7,924 nt of DNA, taken from the NCBI GenBank assembly GCA_021157815.1, contig JAGGVT010000194.1:1-7924 (forward strand), read 5' to 3'. The DNA comes from a bacterium. Lineage in GTDB: Bacteria > JAJVIF01 > JAGGVT01. The number at the start of each line of letters is the position of its first letter. The first letter of the stretch is position 1. A program made the position numbers and the translations under genes. The notes under the pieces are model-generated. The model saw nothing but the letters and a program-made list of their open reading frames with translations, was not told the DNA's origin and made no database searches. Shown piece by piece: positions 1 to 5,323 of the stretch.

Positions 1-1010
1 CGGGATTTATCGCCGCGGTAGAAGCGTTCGAAGATGTGCGGAATATCTTTTTCAGGGATTCCGATTCCCGTGTCGCTGATTTCCACTTCAATATAGCCAT
101 TCACAGGCTTTGCGGATATCTCAACTTTGCCGCCATCTTGTGTGTATGAAATCGCGTTGTTTAGAAGATTTACTATAATCTGCACGAGACGGTTTTTATC
201 AGCTTTTACCTCAGGCAAATCGGATGGTGTCTTCGCGCTGAAAATAATTCCTTTTTTCCTGAATCGAGGTTTGAATTCATAAGTGATTTTATACATCAGT
301 TCGTTCAGATTTACAGATTCCAGATTCAGTTTGGATGTTGAGGATTCAATCGCGGACAGTTCCCTTAAATCAGTAACCATGCTTGTTAATCGTTGAGTTT
401 CCTCACGCAGCAATTCAAGCGTTTTCCTTGTCGGCTCCTCTCCTTTTATGACTTTGTCATTAAGAGCCTCAAGATATCCGCTGATATTCGTAAGCGGAGT
501 CGCAAGTTCATGAGATACATTCGAGACAAGTTCACGCCGCATGGTTTCGATTTTCTCAAGGCTTTCCGCCATCCGGTTAAGCGCGATTCCGAGTTCACCT
601 ATTTCATCGCTTGAATATATTTCAACTCTTTTAGAGTAATCGCCAGCCGCTATCTCCTTTGTGGCATCGATTATTTTCCTTGTCGGATTTACAATTCTTC
701 GTGAGATAACCAAACTGAGAATGACAGCAACAGCTATCGCGCCCAATGCCGCCCATATCAGCGAATCCTTAACATCGGAAAGGAACTTTTGAGCCGCGTG
801 GTATCCTCGACGTTCGCCTCGTCCACCACCGCCACGCCCCAAACCGTCGTCTTCAGGAGGCTCACCCTCGGAACCATTTATTTCCGCGCTGTGGAAATGC
901 GAGAAATGGCGGTTAACCGAATAATCAGCGACAACGCTGACTATCAAAATCGCGACCAGCACGATAAACACGTAACTTGCAATCAGTTTTGTCTGGATAT
1001 TAATTTTCAT
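1..1010 (-). CDS. Sensor histidine kinase, C-terminus cut by left edge
   Basis: Membrane sensor kinase of a two-component system; 336 codons are visible. Numbering from the ATG at 1010: transmembrane segment about 9-29, short extracytoplasmic loop about 30-83, second transmembrane segment about 84-103, HAMP linker about 101-153 (Pro109), dimerisation/phosphoacceptor domain with the H-box SHELATPL and phosphoacceptor His167, then the N-box around Asn285 (LLNNAISYT) and the G1 box DTGIGIP at 313-319, followed by FERFYRG. The rest of the ATPase domain lies off the window. The loop is unusual: a His cluster (His35, His38, His40), an acidic stretch near 48-55, then an Arg/Gly-rich stretch near 59-69. 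The H-box has Ala where Arg is most common (HELRTPL). The start overlaps the regulator's last codons by 11 bp and is preceded by the ribosome site AGAGAGG, so the pair is translationally coupled. What it senses is not shown; metal or envelope stress is a guess from the loop. Confidence 0.96.
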   Translation of the reverse strand, partial: MKINIQTKLIASYVFIVLVAILIVSVVADYSVNRHFSHFHSAEINGSEGEPPEDDGLGRGGGGRGERRGYHAAQKFLSDVKDSLIWAALGAIAVAVILSLVISRRIVNPTRKIIDATKEIAAGDYSKRVEIYSSDEIGELGIALNRMAESLEKIETMRRELVSNVSHELATPLTNISGYLEALNDKVIKGEEPTRKTLELLREETQRLTSMVTDLRELSAIESSTSKLNLESVNLNELMYKITYEFKPRFRKKGIIFSAKTPSDLPEVKADKNRLVQIIVNLLNNAISYTQDGGKVEISAKPVNGYIEVEISDTGIGIPEKDIPHIFERFYRGDKS

Positions 1011-1704
1011 TGTCCTCTCTGAATCGGTATCCCACACCGAAAACGGATTCTATATAGGTCGGGTCGCGCGGGTTGTCATCAAGTTTTTTACGAATGTTTT
1101 TTATGTGCACGTCAATTGTCCTGTCGAAAACTATCTCATTTTCATTGTCGTAGATTTTCGACATAAGCTGATTGCGTGAAAAGACCTGTCCGGGTAATGA
1201 TGCCATAACGCTCAACAAGCGGAATTCCAGCGCTGACAGATGAATCACCTCATCCCCTTTTTTTACCTGGTACTTTTTCCGGTCTATTTCCAAATTCTTG
1301 ATTCTGATTATCTGCGATGAATCCCTCTCGCCCTCCTGATACACGCGACGGAGAATCGCCTTGATTCTCGCTACAAGAACTTTGGGGCTGAAAGGCTTGG
1401 TTACATAGTCATCGGCGCCGATTTCCAATCCGAGGATTTTATCTATCTCCTCTGATTTCGCTGTAAGCATGAGGATTGGCACTTTTGATTCAGCGCGAAT
1501 TCGCTTTGCAACCTCGATGCCGTCGATTTCGGGAAGCATCAAATCCAGAACGATAAAATCCGGTGATTCGCTTTTGAACAAATCAAGTCCGCTTTCCCCA
1601 TCATAAGCAGTGCTTGTTTGGAACCCTTCGTTTTCAAGATAGAGTTTAACAAGATCGGAGATTTTTTTATCGTCCTCTATTATGAGTATTTTTCTGTTTC
1701 TCAT
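1000..1704 (-). CDS. OmpR/PhoB-family response regulator
   Basis: Cytoplasmic DNA-binding response regulator, 234 aa from the ATG at 1704, a normal length for the family. The receiver domain spans about 4-118: acidic pocket Glu10/Asp11/Asp12, phosphoacceptor Asp54 in VLDLMLPEIDG, Thr81 in MLTAK, and Lys103 in DDYVTKPF. A C-terminal winged-helix domain (about 135-230) shows the family signatures SALEFRLL, VFSRNQLM, DRTIDVHIKNIRKKL and VFGVGYRF. The overlapping histidine kinase downstream is its obvious partner. A TTG at 1737 would add 11 residues, but it lies inside the terminator of the preceding gene and the added residues do not fit the family N-terminus. No strong ribosome site precedes the ATG at 1704. 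Likely targets include the small secreted protein gene upstream, based on 11-bp spaced repeats at its promoter; this is inferred. Confidence 0.97.
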   Translation of the reverse strand: MRNRKILIIEDDKKISDLVKLYLENEGFQTSTAYDGESGLDLFKSESPDFIVLDLMLPEIDGIEVAKRIRAESKVPILMLTAKSEEIDKILGLEIGADDYVTKPFSPKVLVARIKAILRRVYQEGERDSSQIIRIKNLEIDRKKYQVKKGDEVIHLSALEFRLLSVMASLPGQVFSRNQLMSKIYDNENEIVFDRTIDVHIKNIRKKLDDNPRDPTYIESVFGVGYRFREDNEN

Positions 1705-1715
1705 AGCCAGAGTAA

Positions 1716-1721
1716 ATAATA
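1716..1721 (-). promoter_or_regulatory. Possible -10 hexamer for the response regulator operon
   Basis: TATTAT lies 11 bp before the ATG at 1704, in the only 31 bp between the preceding terminator and the start codon. If used, the transcript would have a leader of only a few bases. No convincing -35 is visible at 16-18 bp because that position falls in the terminator hairpin. Read-through from the upstream gene is an equally good explanation. Confidence 0.22.
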
Positions 1722-1735
1722 CTGCATACATGGAC

Positions 1736-1760
1736 AAAAAGGGAGACCGTCTGGTCTCCC
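1736..1760 (-). terminator. Intrinsic terminator of the small secreted protein gene
   Basis: Read on the minus strand: an 8-bp perfect GC-rich stem (GGGAGACC / GGTCTCCC, 1741-1760) with loop AGAC, followed directly by five T (1736-1740). It sits 35 bp after the stop codon of the small secreted protein and 31 bp before the regulator's ATG. The short T run may let some transcription through into the two-component genes. Confidence 0.85.
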
Positions 1761-1795
1761 TTGTTAATGTTATCCAGATTAGATTGTGTTAATCA

Positions 1796-2254
1796 TTACC
1801 TGTTGCGACCCTGTCCGTTACCTCTTCCGCCGCCATTGCCATTACCGCCTCCGTTGCCTTTACCACCGCCACGTCCCTTTCGACCGCGTTTACGCTTTTT
1901 AGCTTTCTCCTGGATCTGTTTGACAGTATCAGGATCATCTGATGTTATGGTTATGCGAACACCGTCCTTGATATTCTCAACCGTCCTTTTAGCTTTTGGA
2001 GAATCACAGTTATCTCCACCGCCGCCTCGCCTTGTTTCCTTTCTCTCCTGAATCCTTTTTACGACATCGGGATCAGAGGAGGTCAGTTCGATAATTACAC
2101 CGTTGTCGATGTTCGTAACCGTCCTGTCAACCGCCGGCCTTTGGCGTTCATTTGAGCTTCCCCGCGCGGATGCCGAATTGGAATAACCATCGATTGCAAT
2201 CGCCGCCACAACCAGCATCAGTGCCATTGTTAGAACTAAATACACCTTCTTCAT
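1796..2254 (-). CDS. Small secreted protein with internal tandem duplication and basic Gly-rich tail
   Basis: 152 aa from the ATG at 2254, preceded by AGGAAGGTG. I do not recognise a named family. Residues 1-30 look like a Sec signal peptide (Lys-Lys start, hydrophobic core about 4-21, possible cleavage after SASA at 27-30). The mature part has two copies of a roughly 34-residue unit, at 43-76 and 89-122, with about 19 of 34 positions identical; the shared pattern is RTV.NI..GV.I...S.DPD.VK.IQE. A Gly4 linker and a single Cys83 lie between the copies. The last 30 or so residues are Arg/Lys/Gly/Asn-rich low complexity. The protein is therefore probably periplasmic or surface-exposed and strongly basic at its C-terminus. 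It has its own promoter and terminator, and it lies just upstream of the two-component pair, which suggests a regulated target or an accessory ligand of the sensor. In-frame extension to 2299 is possible but would bury the signal peptide. Confidence 0.85.
   Translation of the reverse strand: MKKVYLVLTMALMLVVAAIAIDGYSNSASARGSSNERQRPAVDRTVTNIDNGVIIELTSSDPDVVKRIQERKETRRGGGGDNCDSPKAKRTVENIKDGVRITITSDDPDTVKQIQEKAKKRKRGRKGRGGGKGNGGGNGNGGGRGNGQGRNR
1889..1990 (-). repeat. Second copy of the coding tandem repeat
   Basis: Encodes residues 89-122 of the small secreted protein. It aligns without gaps to residues 43-76 (about 19/34 identical), offset by 46 residues. This copy carries TSDDPD where the first has TSSDPD. 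Confidence 0.75.
2027..2128 (-). repeat. First copy of the coding tandem repeat
   Basis: Encodes residues 43-76 of the small secreted protein. Identity between the copies is concentrated at the RTV, GV, TS.DPD and VK.IQE positions. That pattern points to an old duplication of a small folded unit rather than recent slippage. Confidence 0.75.
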
Positions 2255-2298
2255 TTTGTTCACCTTCCTATTGATGAATAGATAAATTAAGTATTTCA

Positions 2299-2326
2299 AT
2301 TATATTCTCATTCCTAAACATGTTAA
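2299..2326 (-). promoter_or_regulatory. Sigma70-like promoter of the small secreted protein gene
   Basis: On the minus strand, -35 TTAACA (2321-2326; five of six match TTGACA), a 16-bp spacer, and a perfect -10 TATAAT (2299-2304). The expected start of transcription is near 2292, giving a leader of about 38 bases that contains the ribosome site. This is the best promoter match in the window. Confidence 0.6.
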
Positions 2327-2330
2327 TTAA

Positions 2331-2363
2331 ATGAAAAAGATGTGAAGAAGCTATGAAATTTGA
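2331..2363 (-). promoter_or_regulatory. Three 11-bp spaced direct repeats, candidate operator for an OmpR/PhoB-type regulator
   Basis: On the plus strand, RTGAA recurs with exact 11-bp period at 2331, 2342 and 2353 (TTCAY on the minus strand). The first two 11-mers, ATGAAAAAGAT and GTGAAGAAGCT, match at 8 of 11 positions; the third is conserved only in its first six bases. The block ends 4 bp upstream of the -35 hexamer. Direct half-sites one helical turn apart next to the -35 are the usual arrangement for this regulator family. The stretch is AT-rich, so chance is a real alternative. Confidence 0.4.
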
Positions 2364-2425
2364 AAAATAAATATTCGGATTTGAGAGAGCGATATCTGGT
2401 CGAATAACACGTCATTCTCGCAGAA

Positions 2426-2556
2426 GGGGTTGTTGAAAAAGGGCTGAATGTAGGGGGTAGGTCTCTGTGCCTACCCTAAATATTGGCATAAATACAGGGC
2501 AACCACGGAGAGTTGCCCCTACGGTCTGGGATATAATAGGCTTTTTCAACAGCCCC
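2426..2556. repeat. 131-bp MITE-like element: outer inverted repeat enclosing two hairpins
   Basis: The outer arms 2426-2441 and 2541-2556 are inverted copies of a 16-mer (GGGGYTGTTGAAAAAG) with one mismatch. Inside are two hairpins: 2455-2476 (7-bp stem GGGTAGG/CCTACCC, 8-base loop) and 2497-2518 (7-bp stem GGGCAAC/GTTGCCC, 8-base loop). Both hairpins begin with GTAGGGG, the first on the plus strand and the second on the minus strand, so they face each other. There is no coding capacity and no clear target-site duplication. The outer arms look like insertion-sequence ends, which would make this a non-autonomous derivative; that is inference. Confidence 0.7.
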
Positions 2557-2656
2557 AGGATGCCCGCACCACAAATTTACCGGATATTTACACATTTTAA
2601 ATGGTTCTGAGACGCATTCTCTGCAGAGGCCATATTGTAAGATTTTGACGACTAAA
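2557..2656. other. Non-coding flank downstream of the MauE-like gene
   Basis: No gene and no hairpin followed by a T run is visible between the end of the MauE-like gene and the repeat element. A short palindrome, CTCTGCAGAG, occurs near 2620-2629 without terminator features. Transcription may end within the nearby hairpin element instead. Confidence 0.4.
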
Positions 2657-3196
2657 TCAGGATGTCTCAGGTTTATCTGTAGATTGAGCGAGTTTTTTAG
2701 CGGATTTACGCCTTAAAAGCAATCTGTCAAGGGTGAATCGAGGTTTTGACAAGAACACCAGATACGCTGACATGAAAATGAAAACGGAATCGCGCAGGAC
2801 AGTCATCCATGTAAGTTTTTCGCTGATACCAATTAAATCAAGCGGGAGGCCGCAACCGCAGTCCATGTTCCTGCCACGCAGCAGGTTGATGATAATCCCC
2901 ATTTCAAACACGACAAGCATGACAAAAAATATCAGATTGCTCGAACGGTAAAGCGCGCCGAAAATAAGGCACAAACCGGTGAACATTTCAATCCACGGCA
3001 GAATGATGGAGAAGACAGGCACGGCAAATAACGGCAGAAGCTCATATTCCAGGGTCGCGCGATAGAACGAATAGGGATTCAGGATTTTACTGTATGAGGC
3101 GTAGATGAAAATTAATCCGAGCAGAATTCTGAAAAACAGCGAGAAGAATTCACGCACTCCGAATGATATTTTGTCTTTTACTGGTTTTTCGTTCAT
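2657..3196 (-). CDS. MauE/DoxX-family redox-associated membrane protein
   Basis: 179 aa integral membrane protein with about four transmembrane segments (roughly 18-36, 55-79, 85-106, 131-150). It matches the MauE-like group of the DoxX superfamily. The first helix is followed by YASYSKILNPYSFYRAT and then YELLP, with a conserved LPWIEMFTGL around 66-75, and a DCGCG motif (Cys113, Cys115) follows the third helix. MauE-type proteins are linked to disulfide or thiol chemistry during maturation of exported proteins, and the two Cys next to the membrane are the likely redox site. The basic C-terminal tail (about 152-179) is probably cytoplasmic. It starts 22 bp after the rhodanese stop, so the two are probably one transcript, although no good ribosome site is visible before the ATG. 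The substrate is unknown. Confidence 0.9.
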   Translation of the reverse strand: MNEKPVKDKISFGVREFFSLFFRILLGLIFIYASYSKILNPYSFYRATLEYELLPLFAVPVFSIILPWIEMFTGLCLIFGALYRSSNLIFFVMLVVFEMGIIINLLRGRNMDCGCGLPLDLIGISEKLTWMTVLRDSVFIFMSAYLVFLSKPRFTLDRLLLRRKSAKKLAQSTDKPETS

Positions 3197-3218
3197 AGCG
3201 GTTTTGGCTTAATTTGAG

Positions 3219-3734
3219 TTATTCAACCGGATACCCCTCCTCTTTCCAGTATTCGTAACCATCCTCAAACACAAGAATATTCCCGTCCGTAAAGCCGTTA
3301 TGGCAGAAAAAGTACGCCACTTCCATGGATGAATCGCAACCCTCATTGCAATAGAAGATATATATTCCATCTTTTGGCAGTTTTGATTTCAGCGATTTAT
3401 AAACTGGATATGCTTTCTCCGATGGAACATTCAGCGCGCCTTTGATATGCCCTGTTGCGAACTTATCTTTCTCGCGTGTATCAACAAAAAATGTCACATC
3501 ACCGGCATCGAAAAGTTCAAACGCCTCATCTGAAAAAATCGGGATAGGTTCACAGAAGCCGTTATCATCGCTGGCGGTTGCAGTCGGGTCAGCGATTTTC
3601 TTGTAATCCAGAGGGATTCTGTTTGGATTGGCCATGTTGAACAAAAGCCCGACAAATGATGCCGTGATGCAGATAATCACCGATCCGACAACCATCTGGC
3701 GAAATTCGCTTATATTTTGGTTTCTTTTTTCCAT
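3219..3734 (-). CDS. Membrane-anchored rhodanese-like protein
   Basis: 171 aa: one N-terminal transmembrane helix (about 14-34), a short linker with NPNRIPLD, then a single rhodanese domain (about 63-171). Visible rhodanese landmarks are VDTRE (84-88), TGHIKGALNVP (94-104) and the active-site loop beginning at Cys129 (CNEGCDSS), followed by GYEYWKEEGYPV at the end. Cys129 is in the position of the persulfide-forming Cys. The loop carries an extra Cys133 and lacks the Arg found in many rhodaneses, so classical thiosulfate sulfurtransferase activity is not assured; thiol transfer or redox is possible. The domain is probably extracytoplasmic if the N-terminus is inside. The neighbouring MauE-like gene supports a joint membrane thiol/sulfur role. 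No ribosome site is evident before the ATG, which follows an AT-rich stretch closely. Confidence 0.92.
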   Translation of the reverse strand: MEKRNQNISEFRQMVVGSVIICITASFVGLLFNMANPNRIPLDYKKIADPTATASDDNGFCEPIPIFSDEAFELFDAGDVTFFVDTREKDKFATGHIKGALNVPSEKAYPVYKSLKSKLPKDGIYIFYCNEGCDSSMEVAYFFCHNGFTDGNILVFEDGYEYWKEEGYPVE

Positions 3735-3737
3735 TTA

Positions 3738-3770
3738 TAAAAAAACTAGACAATGAGCTTAAGCCCATTG
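3738..3770 (-). terminator. Terminator-like palindrome between the ELM1-family gene and the rhodanese
   Basis: The near-perfect dyad at 3751-3770 (CAATGRGCTTAAGCYCATTG) folds on the minus-strand transcript into an 8-bp stem with one G-U pair and loop TTAA. After five bases comes a run of seven T (3738-3744). It follows the ELM1-family stop by about 20 bp. The T run ends only 3 bp before the rhodanese ATG, so the dyad could instead be an operator overlapping a rhodanese promoter. Confidence 0.5.
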
Positions 3771-3790
3771 CCATTCATTGTAAAAAACTA

Positions 3791-4876
3791 TTAGACATCA
3801 TCCTGAACAAGTGCGTTCACCGATTTTTTAATCATTTCGATATCGTTGAAATCCGCGGATGAAACCGCATCGGAAACGCTTTCCAGACTGCCGGTTTTTA
3901 CTATATCCTTTCCAATGGCTCTTATTAAGCCGTTATCAAGAAGATTTTGTTTGAACTTGTCGATTTTGTCAACCTTGCCTGCTATTTTGTGAGGCAGTTC
4001 TATCAATATAGTATCCCGCTTTGCCCACAGCGATTCACTTGCCATTGATACGGAATCCTCTGTGATAAAAACCTTTTTCGACAGCGCGAGTATTGCTCTT
4101 GTAGTGCTTATCGGCATTTCGGAATATATCTGCAAAAACGCGATTTGCTTCTTGAAATCATCCGCCAGATTTTTCAAGCGATTCTCAAATTCACTTTCCG
4201 TTCTACGGGATGTGCTGATTATTAACTTTGCGTTTTTCTCACGGGCTGTTTCAAGTATCAATTTCACAGCGTTAATCACATCGCTGGGTGGAAAGTCGCG
4301 AACCTTGCTTGGACCGCCAAGAAAAATCGCCCAGTGATTATCATCTCGATTGATGCTGTATTCATCGGCAAATGAATCGCCGTCATGTTTAATCAATTCG
4401 GGAAGGCACGAATTCGGGCTTGTGCATGGCGCGATAACATTGGAAGGCTCATCGCCTTTGATATCGTGTTTGGGAAGTATAACCAAATCAAATGCGCTTA
4501 GCGGCAGCATTGATGGTCTCATCGCGACAACGCTTTTGCATTTGAATTTCTTTTTGATTATGGCATTAAAACTCGACGGAATTGTGCCTGCTGAAATTAT
4601 TATGCCAGGAGGAGAGTCGTTGATGCTCTTGATATCCTCATCGGTGAGATATTTTTCAGCGCGTTTCCACAAGCTTTTGACGGATGGGAATCCCAGAAGC
4701 ATGTGAAGTCCGGTCAGGCCTCTGAGAAGCGATTCCTCTGAACCAGCCTCCAGTTTCACATTGATTGTGCGAATTGACTTCTCGCCATCGATAAGTTCAG
4801 CAATGCCTGTCGATTGCGACAAATGCCCCGCTTTGCCTTCCGTGATAACAATTATGTTGAGTGGATTTGCGCCCAA
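3791..4876 (-). CDS. ELM1-family (DUF1022) GT-B-like protein
   Basis: 361 aa cytoplasmic-type protein matching the mitochondrial fission ELM1 family (Pfam PF06258), which in bacteria has an unsettled role and a fold related to GT-B glycosyltransferases. Family marks in order: IVITEGKAGHLSQSTGIAEL (9-28), a conserved SAGT near 95-98, LGGPS (186-190), TSRRT (222-226) and ITEDSVSMASE (271-281), which resembles the donor-binding region of GT-B enzymes. Length is normal for the family. There is no signal peptide or membrane helix. No in-frame ATG exists between the upstream stop (TAA, 24 bp before) and the conserved N-terminus, so initiation at TTG 4876 is the best choice; ATT or CTG further up are less likely. 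A role in envelope glycan synthesis is plausible from the family but not shown by its neighbours here. Confidence 0.9.
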   Translation of the reverse strand: MGANPLNIIVITEGKAGHLSQSTGIAELIDGEKSIRTINVKLEAGSEESLLRGLTGLHMLLGFPSVKSLWKRAEKYLTDEDIKSINDSPPGIIISAGTIPSSFNAIIKKKFKCKSVVAMRPSMLPLSAFDLVILPKHDIKGDEPSNVIAPCTSPNSCLPELIKHDGDSFADEYSINRDDNHWAIFLGGPSKVRDFPPSDVINAVKLILETAREKNAKLIISTSRRTESEFENRLKNLADDFKKQIAFLQIYSEMPISTTRAILALSKKVFITEDSVSMASESLWAKRDTILIELPHKIAGKVDKIDKFKQNLLDNGLIRAIGKDIVKTGSLESVSDAVSSADFNDIEMIKKSVNALVQDDV

Positions 4877-4914
4877 TCGGATTTCAATTCCCAGCCCACA
4901 TTACAAAAACAAGT

Positions 4915-4920
4915 AGTATA
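4915..4920 (-). promoter_or_regulatory. Possible -10 hexamer of the ELM1-family gene
   Basis: TATACT on the minus strand lies about 38 bp before the TTG start, in an AT-rich gap between the gene and the nested-repeat element. No clear -35 is present at the usual distance; that position reaches the edge of the repeat element. Confidence 0.25.
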
Positions 4921-4942
4921 CAATAATTAAGGATATGATAGG

Positions 4943-5173
4943 AATAGCAGAGGGTTTTAGAGCGTGTCGGGAAAGGTCGCAATTTGATTCAAAACACCGG
5001 GTGCCGCCCATACAGCCCTCCGGGCTTTATGGGTGACATGTTACGAAGATACGCTTTTCACCCACAAATCACAAAAAGACGTGATGTGTGGGCGGCACCC
5101 GAGAGTTATCTGGAGAATATTATATTTGAGAATCAACATGTTTTCCCGACATGCTCTTTAACCCTCTGTTATT
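4943..5173. repeat. 231-bp MITE-like element with nested inverted repeats
   Basis: The outer arms 4943-4974 and 5142-5173 are inverted copies over 32 bp with 28 matches (core CAGAGGGTT..AGAGCRTGTCGGGAAA). An inner 13-bp perfect inverted repeat, CGGGTGCCGCCCA, lies at 4998-5010 and 5089-5101 and continues for about four more pairs. Inside that are smaller hairpins: AGCCC/GGGCT (5014-5026), GGGTGA/TCACCC (5031-5063) and ATCAC/GTGAT (5068-5085). The whole could fold as one multi-branched cruciform or RNA. No coding sequence and no target-site duplication were seen. The element lies just upstream of the ELM1-family promoter region. Confidence 0.75.
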
Positions 5174-5184
5174 TGGTGGGAGTT

Positions 5185-5313
5185 TTCCACGTAACCCGGC
5201 ATCCCTTTGCCGGGGTATCGCGCAAATTTCCACGTAACCCGGCATCCCTTTGCCGGGGTATCGCGCAAATCATCATGTAACCCGGCATCCCTTTGCCGGG
5301 GCATAGCGCAAAT
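5185..5313. repeat. Three tandem 43-bp units, each with a 7-bp GC-rich hairpin
   Basis: Copies at 5185-5227, 5228-5270 and 5271-5313. The first two are identical over all 43 bases; the third differs at 6 positions, none of them in the hairpin. Each unit carries the stem CCCGGCA/TGCCGGG with loop TCCCTT, followed by GGYATMGCGCAAAT. The array ends 10 bp from the stop codon of the large surface protein. There are no variable spacers, so it is not a CRISPR. No T run follows, so it is not a classic terminator, but it could stabilise the 3' end of that mRNA. Confidence 0.9.
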
Positions 5314-5323
5314 TGGCTATTCG

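Noticed and set aside
1705-1737. TTG-started N-terminal extension of the response regulator
   Set aside because: The TTG falls in the T run of the upstream terminator, and the extra residues lie outside the conserved receiver fold; ATG 1704 fits the family.
1761-2051. Proline-rich open frame on the plus strand
   Set aside because: It is the antisense of the Gly-rich tail and repeat of the small secreted protein, which has a signal peptide, a promoter, a ribosome site and a terminator.
2255-2299. In-frame extension of the small secreted protein to 2299
   Set aside because: It would start within the -10 hexamer and put 15 residues before a typical signal peptide; ATG 2254 has a good ribosome site.
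2405-2425. Remnant of a dispersed repeat interrupted by the 131-bp element
   Set aside because: The CGTCATTCTCGCAGAAG stretch recalls common bacterial dispersed repeats, but the sequence after the element does not continue it and no target duplication is visible.
5185-5313. Repeat array as a CRISPR
   Set aside because: The units follow each other with an exact 43-bp period and the first two are identical throughout, so there are no spacers; no cas gene is nearby.
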